A stretch of DNA of 13,566 nt from Bryobacteraceae bacterium (GTDB lineage Bacteria > Acidobacteriota > Terriglobia > Bryobacterales > Bryobacteraceae). Each line of letters opens with the position of its first letter. The stretch's first letter is position 1. A program made the position numbers and the translations under genes. The stretch is taken from contig JANXXV010000180.1 in NCBI GenBank assembly GCA_025350445.1, positions 1 through 13,566 on the forward strand, read 5' to 3'. Shown in pieces: positions 1 to 7,700 of this stretch. The notes below the pieces were generated by a model. It ran no database searches. It was not told the DNA's origin and saw only the letters and a list, made by a program, of their open reading frames with translations.

Positions 1-1548
1 CTCAAGCGAATTCACGATGCCGTAAGCGTCCGCGACGATCTGGTGGTGGATTTTACAGGCTTGGCCGGCGGTGGCATGCCAGTCTTGCCAGCGTCGGTTG
101 GTTCCGGCGACTACGACGCCTATCTGGCTGTGTTGCCTGGAGAGATGCTGGCAGACATCTATATTAAACACGGAAGCAGGCTACTCGAGGGCAATGTCCG
201 TACTTTTCTCGGCCGGGGCGGCAACGTTAATAAGGGAATCGCCAAGACAGTTGCCAATGAACCGCAGAAATTCTTTGCATTTAACAACGGCGTGGCCGCG
301 ACCGCGTCCGCAGTCACTACCTCAAGAGGCCCAGGCGGCGATCTAGTCGTCACATCCGCGACCGACTTGCAGATTGTCAACGGCGCGCAGACAACAGCGT
401 CGCTCGCAACAGCGCGTAGGGAACACAAACTTTCACCCGGGTCAGTGTTCGTTCCAATAAAGCTTTCGGTCGTGGCACCGGATGTCGCTGGCGACTTGAT
501 CCCGCTTATCTCCAAGTTCGCTAACAGCCAGAACGGCGTTCGACCCAGCGACTTTTTCGCAAATCACCAGTTCCACCGCCGCATGGAGGAGACCTCACGC
601 CGGATTCTGGCGCCAGCGACGGGGGGATCGCAGGTGCAGACTCACTGGTACTACGAACGTGCGCGGGGACAATACGGGAACGATCAGGACGGGATGACCT
701 CTGCCCAGAAGAACCGCTTTCTACTGATCAACCCGAAAAGACAGGTGATCACTAAGACAGATCTTGCCAAGGTTGTATGTTGTTTCGACTTAGAGCCGGA
801 CGTGGCCTGTAAGGGTGCGGAGAAGGCATTTATCGCTTTCGCGGAGCGGATCACAAAGGATTGGTTGGAGGAGACGAATCGAGCGACGTACGGCGATGAC
901 TGGTTCAAAGGGGCGATAGCCCGCGTCATTCTATTCCGGGCTTCGGAGTCGATCGTTTCGAAGGCACAATGGTACGAAGGTGGATACCGTGCCCAGATCG
1001 TCGCCTATTCCTGTATGCGCCTCGCCGGCCTTGCTTTGGAACTAGGAAGCGGGCTGGACTATTTGAAGATATGGAGTCAACAAGCAGCAGGGTCGGTACT
1101 TGAAGAACAGATCTCGCTCATCGGCGAACAAATGATGAACGTCCTGCTAGCTCCTCCCAAGGACGGCCAGAACATTGGCGAGTGGGCAAAGCAACAAGCA
1201 TGCCGAAAGAGGGCGCTTGAGACGCGAGTGAAGATCGTCGCGGACTTTGAGGAGTGGGTGAGCACGGGTCGGGAACAGAGATCAAATGAGCGGGAAGCGC
1301 GGCGAACGCGCCGTGTCCATGATGGCCTTGACGTGCTGAAGCAAGTGCTTGAACACGATGCCAATTACTGGATCTCAGCCAGAGAGTTTTGTCGATCAAG
1401 GCGCATCCTTTCGCCTGAAGACGAGAAAGCTCTCGTTCCGGCCTGCAAGTTGCCCAATGTGCTACCCAACGACAGGCAAGCTGCATGCTTGATGCGGTTG
1501 ATTGACAAAGCGCTAGATGCTGGCTGGAGTGGAGCAGACGAACCATAG
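1..1548 (+). CDS. AIPR family protein (abortive infection / phage resistance), 5' end outside window
   Basis: The frame is open from the first base, so this is the C-terminal 515 codons of a longer gene; the GTG at 43 is only the first start-like codon inside the window. Family features seen: LLEGNVRTFLGRGGNVNKGI at about 181-240 followed by FFAFNNGVAATA, then LQIVNGAQTTASL at 367-405, and FANSQNGVRPSDF at about 517-555. These are hallmark segments of the AIPR domain (PF10592). The region after about 1200 is Arg/Glu-rich and I do not recognise a domain in it. AIPR proteins are found in phage-defence islands and in the Mza system (MutL-like, Z1 helicase, DUF, AIPR), but their biochemical role is not well defined. 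Full-length members carry roughly 100-200 more N-terminal residues, which fits truncation by the window edge. Broken phage and helicase genes lie just downstream, which supports an island context. Family call firm; system membership is inference. Confidence 0.85.
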   Translation, partial: LKRIHDAVSVRDDLVVDFTGLAGGGMPVLPASVGSGDYDAYLAVLPGEMLADIYIKHGSRLLEGNVRTFLGRGGNVNKGIAKTVANEPQKFFAFNNGVAATASAVTTSRGPGGDLVVTSATDLQIVNGAQTTASLATARREHKLSPGSVFVPIKLSVVAPDVAGDLIPLISKFANSQNGVRPSDFFANHQFHRRMEETSRRILAPATGGSQVQTHWYYERARGQYGNDQDGMTSAQKNRFLLINPKRQVITKTDLAKVVCCFDLEPDVACKGAEKAFIAFAERITKDWLEETNRATYGDDWFKGAIARVILFRASESIVSKAQWYEGGYRAQIVAYSCMRLAGLALELGSGLDYLKIWSQQAAGSVLEEQISLIGEQMMNVLLAPPKDGQNIGEWAKQQACRKRALETRVKIVADFEEWVSTGREQRSNEREARRTRRVHDGLDVLKQVLEHDANYWISAREFCRSRRILSPEDEKALVPACKLPNVLPNDRQAACLMRLIDKALDAGWSGADEP

Positions 1549-1678
1549 AACCCGCTGGGGGAATGTTCTAATTTCCCGCTGCCCTCTTCTGTGGTTGATT
1601 TAAGGCGAAGCAAAAATGTATTCGTTTGCTAACCCGTCGCGTATGCCGACGATTTCACTCCTGAGATGATACTGGGGC

Positions 1679-2140
1679 ATGAGTCGTGAAAGCCAGACGG
1701 TCAAAACGGCGGAAAGCGGCAGGATCGATGCGGATTTTCTGGAAGAGGAGCGGGAAGAGCACGGCGACCAGTGGTTCCGGCAAGCGTACTGCTGCGAGTT
1801 TACGGACGCGGAGGAAAGCCTGTTCGACCGCGATGTGATTCGGGCGGCGATTACGGACGAAGTGCAGCCGCTGCTGCTGCGGAGGCGGTGATGGACCCGG
1901 CGCTGGGGGCGAGGAGGAGCCTGGTGGTGGATGCGACGGGGGTGGGGGCCCCGGTGGTGGATTTGTTGTATGCGGCGGGGGTGGGGTGTGAGATTGTGCC
2001 GGTGATGATTACCTTGGGTAGTGGCGGGGCGGAGGCGAGCGGCGGGTGCCTAAGCGGGATTTGATTGCGGGGTTGCAAGTGATGCTTGATTTGGGGCAGT
2101 TGCAGATTGCGAAAGGGTTGCCAGAGACCGAAGTGCTGTT
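1679..2140 (+). pseudogene. Phage terminase large subunit remnant (frameshifted, internally deleted)
   Basis: Three pieces in three frames line up in the order expected for a terminase large subunit. The first, in the frame of 1679, has DADFLEEEREEHGDQWF and QAYCCEFTDAEESLF, like the segment between the ATPase and nuclease domains. The second (about 1885-2040, next frame) has RRSLVVDATGVGAPVVDLL followed by EIVPVMIT, like the RNase H-fold nuclease domain. The third (2046 to about 2137, third frame) has VPKRDLIAGLQVML and QIAKGLPETEVL. Between the first and second pieces about 50 residues expected in the family are missing, including the first metal-binding strand. The ATPase domain and the true C-terminus are also absent, so the gene cannot be functional. 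ATG 1679 is only the first start codon in the leading frame; the family resemblance begins around 1710. The second piece is very rich in GGTG/GGGG runs. No neighbouring phage structural gene is present. Confidence 0.7.
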
Positions 2141-2791
2141 CCATTCAAGAACCACCTGGGGCTACTCCACTATCTTCGACTAATTTGTACAGACCCCAGA
2201 GCGCATGGGGTAGATGTGCTAAAGCCAGAACCCCTGCGCGAGTACAGTGCCAAGGCACCCAAGATGCCTTGGCTGCTTAACAAACTCCAAGAGATTCGGC
2301 GGCGTGGCGAAAAGGCCATTATCTTCTGTGAATTCCGGGCCATTCAACGATTGCTTAGTAAGTACGTTGAAGAGGTCTTCGGTTTCTCGCCGGACATCAT
2401 TAATGGCGACACCACAGCGTCAGCAACGGCTTCTGATAGCCGGCAGAAGCGGATCAAGGCTTTTCAAATCCGGCCCGGATTTGGAGTGATCATCTTGTCC
2501 CCGATTGCAGTCGGATTTGGCGTGAACATCCAGGGTGCAAACCACGTTATCCACTACACGCGCACGTGGAACCCAGCAAAGGAAGATCAAGCAACCGACC
2601 GGGCATACCGAATCGGGCAGGACAAAGATGAGTTCGTCTATTACCCCGTCACGCGTGCCGACGATTTTAAAACCTTTGATGTAAAGCTGCATGAACTTCT
2701 CGCGTACAAGAGGACGCTGGCGGAGGATATGTTGAACGGCTCCGGTGATATTGCTGCGGCTGACTTCGAACGTGATGATCTTGGAGCATAA
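2141..2791 (+). pseudogene. SNF2-family helicase, C-terminal fragment (ZorD-like)
   Basis: The frame resembles the C-terminal RecA-like half of SNF2/HepA-type helicases. Likeness starts at about 2141 (PFKNHLGLLHYLRLICTDPR), upstream of the first usable start codon (GTG 2216), and joins directly onto terminase sequence in another frame. Visible motifs: KAPKMPWLLNKLQEI, EKAIIFCEFRAIQRLL (motif IV region), DIINGDT, VIILSPIAVGFGVNIQGANH (motif V) and EDQATDRAYRIGQDKDEFVY (motif VI with its arginines). It ends with LAEDMLNGSGDIAAADF and stops. The Walker A/DEAH half is missing, so it cannot be an active ATPase. This subtype resembles helicases of defence systems such as Zorya ZorD, many of which continue into an Mrr-like nuclease domain absent here. 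If translated, the product would be a 191-residue peptide from GTG 2216. SNF2 assignment is firm; ZorD resemblance is from memory and less sure. Confidence 0.75.
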
Positions 2792-2816
2792 GTGGTGCAA
2801 GCCAGATGTCAACGCT

Positions 2817-2835
2817 GCCAGGCAGAGGCCTTGGC
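2817..2835. terminator. Possible hairpin between convergent genes
   Basis: GCCAGGC and GCCTTGGC form a stem with one bulged base around the loop AGAG. It sits in the 61-base gap between the helicase fragment stop and the receptor-gene stop, where a shared terminator would be expected. There is no T-tract on either strand, so it does not meet the usual intrinsic-terminator pattern. Confidence 0.2.
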
Positions 2836-2852
2836 ACTCTGGGCGCGGCACT

Positions 2853-5800
2853 TCAAAAACCGAGCCGCAAGGCGAACTGGATCTGCCTGTTGGAACGCTG
2901 CGTGGCGGTGATCGTACCAGCGCCACCGACGCCTGCCGTTGCATTCGGCAAACTGAATTGCGGATGGTTCAAGCCGTTGAAGTACTCGGAGCGGAACTGC
3001 AGCTCTTTCGTTTCTTTGAACTTGAATTTCTTCGCCATCGAGAAATCCAGGTTCATCAAAGCAGGCGCATTGAGCGTGTTGCGTCCGAGTGTTCCCCAGG
3101 TAAACGCGGCCGGAACGGTGAACGCCGCCGGATCGAACCACAGGCTGATCGACTGGTTAGCCGGAATTGGACTGACGCCCGGGACCGGGTTCGCGCGGCT
3201 GGCATTGCCAGTGTTAGAAGGAGAGCCCGGCACGGTGATTGTGAAGGGCAGTCCGCTCTGCAGAACCGCAAGTCCACCGAGTTCCCAACCGCCGATCACT
3301 TGCCCAAGCGGACCTCCACCGTTTGAAAACTTCTGACCCGGACCGAAGGGCAGCAGATAAGTCCCCGCCATGTTGAAGCGGTGGCGGGCATCGCTGTTGG
3401 AGCTTGCCCAATCCCCGCGGCGATTGCGGGGGTCCTGAGGAACCGGCCCGTTTGCGCCGCCGTCGCCGCCGACGTTGTCCAGTCCGTGCGACCACGTCCA
3501 GTTGGAGAGCAGATAGATGCCGTGGCTGAAGCGCTTCTCGAAAGTGGTCTGCATGGATGCGAAGGCGGAATTGCCCGAACTTTCGAGCCAGGTGATGCCG
3601 GTGACGCCTTGATACAAGTTGTAGTAAGGCCGCCGCGGATCTACCGCGCCGGCACCCGGAGTAGGCAGATTGATATTCCGCGCCCAGAACAGTTTCGCGC
3701 CGAGCGAACCGACAAATCCGACAGTCAGCACCGTGTCCTTAGTCAGCTCCCGTTGCGCGCTGAAGTTGAACTGCTGTTGTTGACCGTTCCTGAAATCGGG
3801 TGTCACGCCCTTCAGCGCGAAAAGGGCGGGCCCTTTCGTAAGGTCGGGCGAAGTGGTCACGATTGGGAAGCCCTGCGACACCGTAGTCGTCGGGATGTCG
3901 TTTCCAGAGAACGGCTGGTTCACGACGAAATCGAAGGGAGGCTGGCGGAACTGGCGGATATTAGTGCCTGCGTTGCCCTGGGGAAAGTAAAAAACTCCGT
4001 AACCGGTGCGGATTACGGTCTTCTTGTCGAACTGGTAGGCGAGACTGATGCGGGGGCTCCAGGCGAGGTAATCGGTGTTGATATTGCCGCTACGGCTAAC
4101 GCCATTTTTACCGGCGATCAGTTGCGCGCCCGTGGCCGGATTGAAATTCACCCATTGATTGTTCGCTTCGGTGAACGGAGTGTTGATCTCGTAATGAACG
4201 CCAATGTTCACCGTGAGTTTATTGGTAAGGCGCCACTCATCGCGGACATAAAAGTTCAGCTCATTGGTGCGAAGCGTGGCGGTTCCGGGCAGGAAGACGT
4301 CGCGCCGCAAAGCAATGGGGTAACCGAGCAGCATGGTGGCGATGGTCTCGCCGGTACCGCCGGGACTGGCCGGGTTCCGCGAATAGGTGGGATCGAAGAC
4401 CCAGCGGCCAAACGCGCTTTCTCCGGGAGGGCTGGCAGTCTCCCCGGTGGTGCGGAAGCGGAGGTCGATTCCATACTTCAGACTGTGGGCGCCTTTCAGC
4501 ATGGTGATGTTGCCATTGATCTCGTGGGTCTTCTGATCGCGGATCAGTGGGGTAGAACGTGCGTTGCCGAGGCCGGCGTATCCGGTGGTTCCAACGATAG
4601 GCGCGGAGGGTTGGAAGGGATCGTTAGTCTGGCGGCCTGGAATGGTTTTCCAAATCGGATTGGTGAGCTGCGTCGGGATCAACGAACTATTGAACTGAGT
4701 ATAGCCATAACGAAAATCGCCGACCGTGCTTGGGCTGAAAATACGAGTCCAGGCGGCGACCATGTTGCGTCCGTGAACATCGTCGTTGCCGGCGAAACTG
4801 GCTTCGTTGCCGCCGATGTCGGTGTTGAAAGTATCCGGGATAATCATGCCGCTCCAATCCGCCGAACTGCGGAAGAAGAGGGAATCCTTGGTGGAAAGCT
4901 GATGATCCACGCGGGCGTCGCCGCGATGCAGGCTTGACCGCTTGACCGGATAAGCGACGAAGTTGTTGGCGAGGCCCGCTACCTGGGGAAGGGGCCACAG
5001 GTTCACCATTGCCGCACCAATCTTGTCGAACCGGCTCGACGGAATTGTATCGTTTGGAAACCGGTCGCGGACAGCGGCGCCACCGGCTGGATTGGCGCGG
5101 GTCGTCAACGGGTCGTAGATGCCGTTCGGCACGACGCCGCGGAAATCGCCTGTGCGGATTTGCGCCACAGGCACGGTCTGCACCTGCGTATCGCCGAAAA
5201 TCTCGCGGTATCCTTCGTAATTCGCGAAGAAAAAGGTCCTGTTCTTGCGGATGGGCCCTCCCAGACTGGCTCCGTATTGGTTGAGCTTGAACGGAGGCTT
5301 GGCGACATTAGACCTGGCGAAGAAGTTTTTGGCATCCAGCTTCTCGTTGCGCAGGAACTCAAAGAGACTGCCATGGAATTGATTGCCGCCAGACTTGGTG
5401 GTGACGACGACAATTGCGCCCACACTTCGGCCGTACTCCGCGCCGGCGTTGTTCGTCAAGACCTTGAATTCCTGAATCCCTTCGACAGACGGACGGACGA
5501 TGAAAGTTTGCGAGATCATCTCGGTGTTATCGACGCCGTCCAGCAGCACCTGGTTCGACTGGCTGAGTGCACCGTTGGCTTGAAGCGCTGTCCCGCCGGG
5601 GCGCAATTCATCCGGCCGCTTGCCGGTGTTGATCGTTGCCGGCTGGGCATAGTCAAGGCCGGAGACGCCTGGCGCGAGGATGGCAAGTTGGACAAAGTTT
5701 CGGCCGTTCAACGGAAGTGAGTTGACGGCGGCCTGCGGGATCACCTGGCCGACGGAGGCGTTCTCAGTCTGCAGCAACGGTACCGCGCCGGTGACTTCAA

Positions 5801-6161
5801 TGGATTGTTCTACGCCGCCGACCTCAAGCGTGATGTCCAGGCGGGCGTTTTGGCTTACCTGTAGCACGAAATTGCGGAACGTGACCGGGCGAAAGCCGGC
5901 GTGCGTCACCGCGACAGTGTAGCTGGCTGGATTCAGATTCGGCACAATGTAGGCGCCGGAACTGTCAGTCGTCAATTTGACGCTGGTATTGGTGGCTTCA
6001 TTGGTGACCGTCAATTCGATACCGGCCATGGCAGCGCCGGACTTATCGGTGATGCTGCCAACGATGGAAGCGCGTTCAACCTGTGCCAACACGGGAAGGC
6101 TGAGGCTGACGAAGAAGGAGAGGAGGAACGGGAAGACGCGGCTCCTGGTGTTTTTCAACAA
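2853..6161 (-). CDS. TonB-dependent receptor with carboxypeptidase-regulatory-like domain (Oar-like)
   Basis: Predicted outer-membrane beta-barrel receptor of 1102 residues, a normal length for this family in Acidobacteria. The N-terminus is a signal peptide (RSRVFPFLLSFFVSLSLPVLA, cleavage after about residue 26). It is followed by a carboxypeptidase-regulatory-like beta-sandwich at about 33-113 (VGSITDKSGAAMAGIELTVT, GAYIVPNLNPASYTV), then a plug domain at about 125-255 (VNSLPLNGRNFVQLAILAPG, QVLLDGVDNTE, IVVVTTKSGGNQFHGSLFEF). The remainder is barrel, ending in the aromatic terminal residue typical of outer-membrane proteins (FALRLGF). The start is TTG at 6161 (a second TTG follows at once), preceded by AGGGGG about 6 bases upstream; no ATG is available. 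The family handles TonB-driven uptake of large or scarce substrates; the substrate cannot be read from the sequence, and I see no clear TonB box. It stands alone, with no SusD or degradative partner adjacent. Family call firm. Confidence 0.93.
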   Translation of the reverse strand: MLKNTRSRVFPFLLSFFVSLSLPVLAQVERASIVGSITDKSGAAMAGIELTVTNEATNTSVKLTTDSSGAYIVPNLNPASYTVAVTHAGFRPVTFRNFVLQVSQNARLDITLEVGGVEQSIEVTGAVPLLQTENASVGQVIPQAAVNSLPLNGRNFVQLAILAPGVSGLDYAQPATINTGKRPDELRPGGTALQANGALSQSNQVLLDGVDNTEMISQTFIVRPSVEGIQEFKVLTNNAGAEYGRSVGAIVVVTTKSGGNQFHGSLFEFLRNEKLDAKNFFARSNVAKPPFKLNQYGASLGGPIRKNRTFFFANYEGYREIFGDTQVQTVPVAQIRTGDFRGVVPNGIYDPLTTRANPAGGAAVRDRFPNDTIPSSRFDKIGAAMVNLWPLPQVAGLANNFVAYPVKRSSLHRGDARVDHQLSTKDSLFFRSSADWSGMIIPDTFNTDIGGNEASFAGNDDVHGRNMVAAWTRIFSPSTVGDFRYGYTQFNSSLIPTQLTNPIWKTIPGRQTNDPFQPSAPIVGTTGYAGLGNARSTPLIRDQKTHEINGNITMLKGAHSLKYGIDLRFRTTGETASPPGESAFGRWVFDPTYSRNPASPGGTGETIATMLLGYPIALRRDVFLPGTATLRTNELNFYVRDEWRLTNKLTVNIGVHYEINTPFTEANNQWVNFNPATGAQLIAGKNGVSRSGNINTDYLAWSPRISLAYQFDKKTVIRTGYGVFYFPQGNAGTNIRQFRQPPFDFVVNQPFSGNDIPTTTVSQGFPIVTTSPDLTKGPALFALKGVTPDFRNGQQQQFNFSAQRELTKDTVLTVGFVGSLGAKLFWARNINLPTPGAGAVDPRRPYYNLYQGVTGITWLESSGNSAFASMQTTFEKRFSHGIYLLSNWTWSHGLDNVGGDGGANGPVPQDPRNRRGDWASSNSDARHRFNMAGTYLLPFGPGQKFSNGGGPLGQVIGGWELGGLAVLQSGLPFTITVPGSPSNTGNASRANPVPGVSPIPANQSISLWFDPAAFTVPAAFTWGTLGRNTLNAPALMNLDFSMAKKFKFKETKELQFRSEYFNGLNHPQFSLPNATAGVGGAGTITATQRSNRQIQFALRLGF

Positions 6162-6583
6162 AGAAAACCCCCTGTTACAAAGGCGCGACTGTTGTTCCGT
6201 TCAGCGCCTGAGTGGAGACAGCATACACCACGCCATCGGGTGAGGCAAGGGTATTGGCGCCATAGAGATCGGGCAGCGAATTCCGCGGTTTAACACCAGG
6301 AGAGCTGAGCTGGTTACGTTGCTCAAGCACCGGGTGCCTACCATGGCATAACGTTTCCCGTTCAGAGTTGGGTACGCTCCAAAACAGAGGCAAAGATCTT
6401 GAGCGTGCGGGACCAGCAGGAACCTTGCAAAGAGTTGCTCACGCGCTTTCGCGATTTTGAAACTGCAGTTTTTCCCATCACGCCTCACTTTCGCTTGACT
6501 TGACGATTCAGCAGGCAATATCATCCGCTACGTGGCATCAGTGATGATGCTTATTTGAGTGGGGACTACCCCGGAGACAAAAT
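6162..6583. other. Intergenic region between divergent receptor and ThuA-like genes
   Basis: This 422-base stretch contains the 5' regions of two divergent genes. On the plus strand there is a good promoter match at 6495-6524. On the minus strand I found no convincing promoter for the receptor. A minus-strand frame ending at 6175 reads as plausible protein for about 35 codons (SLPDLYGANTLASPDGVVYA, then VSTQALNGTTVAPL and a stop), and could be the tail of a lost gene. The rest shows no gene, repeat or RNA that I can support. Confidence 0.5.
6495..6524 (+). promoter_or_regulatory. Probable sigma-70-type promoter of the ThuA-like gene
   Basis: TTGACT (6495-6500) and TATCAT (6519-6524) are separated by 18 bases. 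Transcription would start near 6531, giving a leader of about 53 bases before ATG 6584. Match to consensus is fair in both boxes; no operator is evident. Confidence 0.4.
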
Positions 6584-7429
6584 ATGGCAAAGATAACGAG
6601 GCGAACGGCTATCAGGAATGTGGTGATTTCGGCTCCATTTGGGTTTGGTGCCATCGCTTTCGCACGCGAGAAAGGAACTGCGTTCGCGCTGATCGGCGAC
6701 CGGTATCACAATAGCGACTATATTCGCTCCGGCCTGGGAAAGACCTTGGGCAAAGATCTGGGGCTTGTCATCGACTTTCGCGATGACGTGAAATTGCTGG
6801 ATGCCGAGAGTCTGCAAGGCTACAAATTGCTGATCGTATTTCGTGACGGCATGACTTGGCCAGACGGTTATCCCGACGAAAGCAGCAACGCCGCGTTCGC
6901 GCACCTTGCGTCGGCCAAGATTGTCAGCGACCCGCCGCTGCCGAAGTGGAGTGGGCAAGCGAATTACTGGATCACCGCGGCTCAAGGCAAGGCGGTCAAA
7001 GATTTCGTATCAGCCGGGGGCAGCGTGCTCTTTTATCACAACGTGACTTACATCAGTCCGCACAATGCCGATTTCCGGGATGTGCTTGGGGCCGTCACCC
7101 AGCAGCATCCTCCCATTCGGCCGTTCAAAGTGAAAGTGGTCAATAAAGAACACCCGATCACAAGCGGTGTGAATGACTTCGTTGTAACTGACGAGCAACA
7201 CTACATGACGTACGAGAAGGACCCGAAGCATTTGCTTTTGCAAAGCGTGAATGAAGACGGTCTCGATTTTAGGGGCTTGGGCACAACGTCGGCTGCGGGA
7301 TGGGCCTACGATTACGGCAAAGGCCGGGTTTGCTACCTGGCGCCGGGTCACTTATTGGTGGATCTTTGGAATCCCGAGTACGAGAAGCTACAGAAGAATG
7401 CGGTTCGATGGTTGCTTCGGCAAATTTAG
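6584..7429 (+). CDS. Secreted ThuA-like domain protein
   Basis: A 281-residue protein with an N-terminal export signal: ITRRTAIRN with twin arginines at residues 6-7, a hydrophobic stretch and AFA|R, giving cleavage after about 27. It may use the Tat route, although the motif is loose. The mature part resembles the ThuA fold (PF06283; class I glutamine-amidotransferase-like): FALIGDRYHNSDYIR near the start, YKLLIVFRDGM at 80-90, VKDFVSAGGSVLFYHN at 138-153, NKEHPITSGVNDFVVTDEQH at 187-206 and a final WAYDYGKGRVCYLAPGH at 240-256. No nucleophilic cysteine elbow typical of amidotransferases is evident. ThuA-like proteins are associated with sugar metabolism, but the activity of the secreted forms is mostly unknown. 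ATG 6584 follows GGAG by 7 bases. The next gene is convergent, so it is probably transcribed alone. Confidence 0.85.
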   Translation: MAKITRRTAIRNVVISAPFGFGAIAFAREKGTAFALIGDRYHNSDYIRSGLGKTLGKDLGLVIDFRDDVKLLDAESLQGYKLLIVFRDGMTWPDGYPDESSNAAFAHLASAKIVSDPPLPKWSGQANYWITAAQGKAVKDFVSAGGSVLFYHNVTYISPHNADFRDVLGAVTQQHPPIRPFKVKVVNKEHPITSGVNDFVVTDEQHYMTYEKDPKHLLLQSVNEDGLDFRGLGTTSAAGWAYDYGKGRVCYLAPGHLLVDLWNPEYEKLQKNAVRWLLRQI

Positions 7430-7700
7430 ATTGTTGTTCGCCGCCCCCGAGGACTGGCCGGAGCCAATGCACACCGGCTGTCAGGGAGCAGGCGGGTTCT
7501 TGTCGGTCCGGTTTACGGCGGGAATCAAATTTCAGAGCCGACCAACTTCCCGCGTGTGTCAGTTCCTTGCCGCGCTACATTCTTGTGAACCCCTGACGGC
7601 GGAAGCGATACAACGCGCTGGTACCGCGTATGGGAGAACGCATTGATTGTCGCCCGTGCCGCCGAATCAAGATGCCAGGAATTCACCGGGGGACAGCTTG

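Noticed and set aside
1555..1579. GGGAA/TTCCC hairpin after the AIPR gene as a terminator.
   Set aside because: The stem is only five base pairs and no T-tract follows.
3381..4937. A 518-codon plus-strand open frame inside the receptor gene.
   Set aside because: It lies wholly antisense to a clear TonB-receptor coding region, shows no protein motif, and is explained by GC-rich codon bias leaving few stops on the opposite strand.
7251..7646. A 131-codon plus-strand frame across the end of the ThuA-like gene.
   Set aside because: It starts inside the ThuA coding region in another frame, is Arg/Cys/Pro-rich, and has no recognisable motif; the 271-base spacer after ThuA shows no gene.
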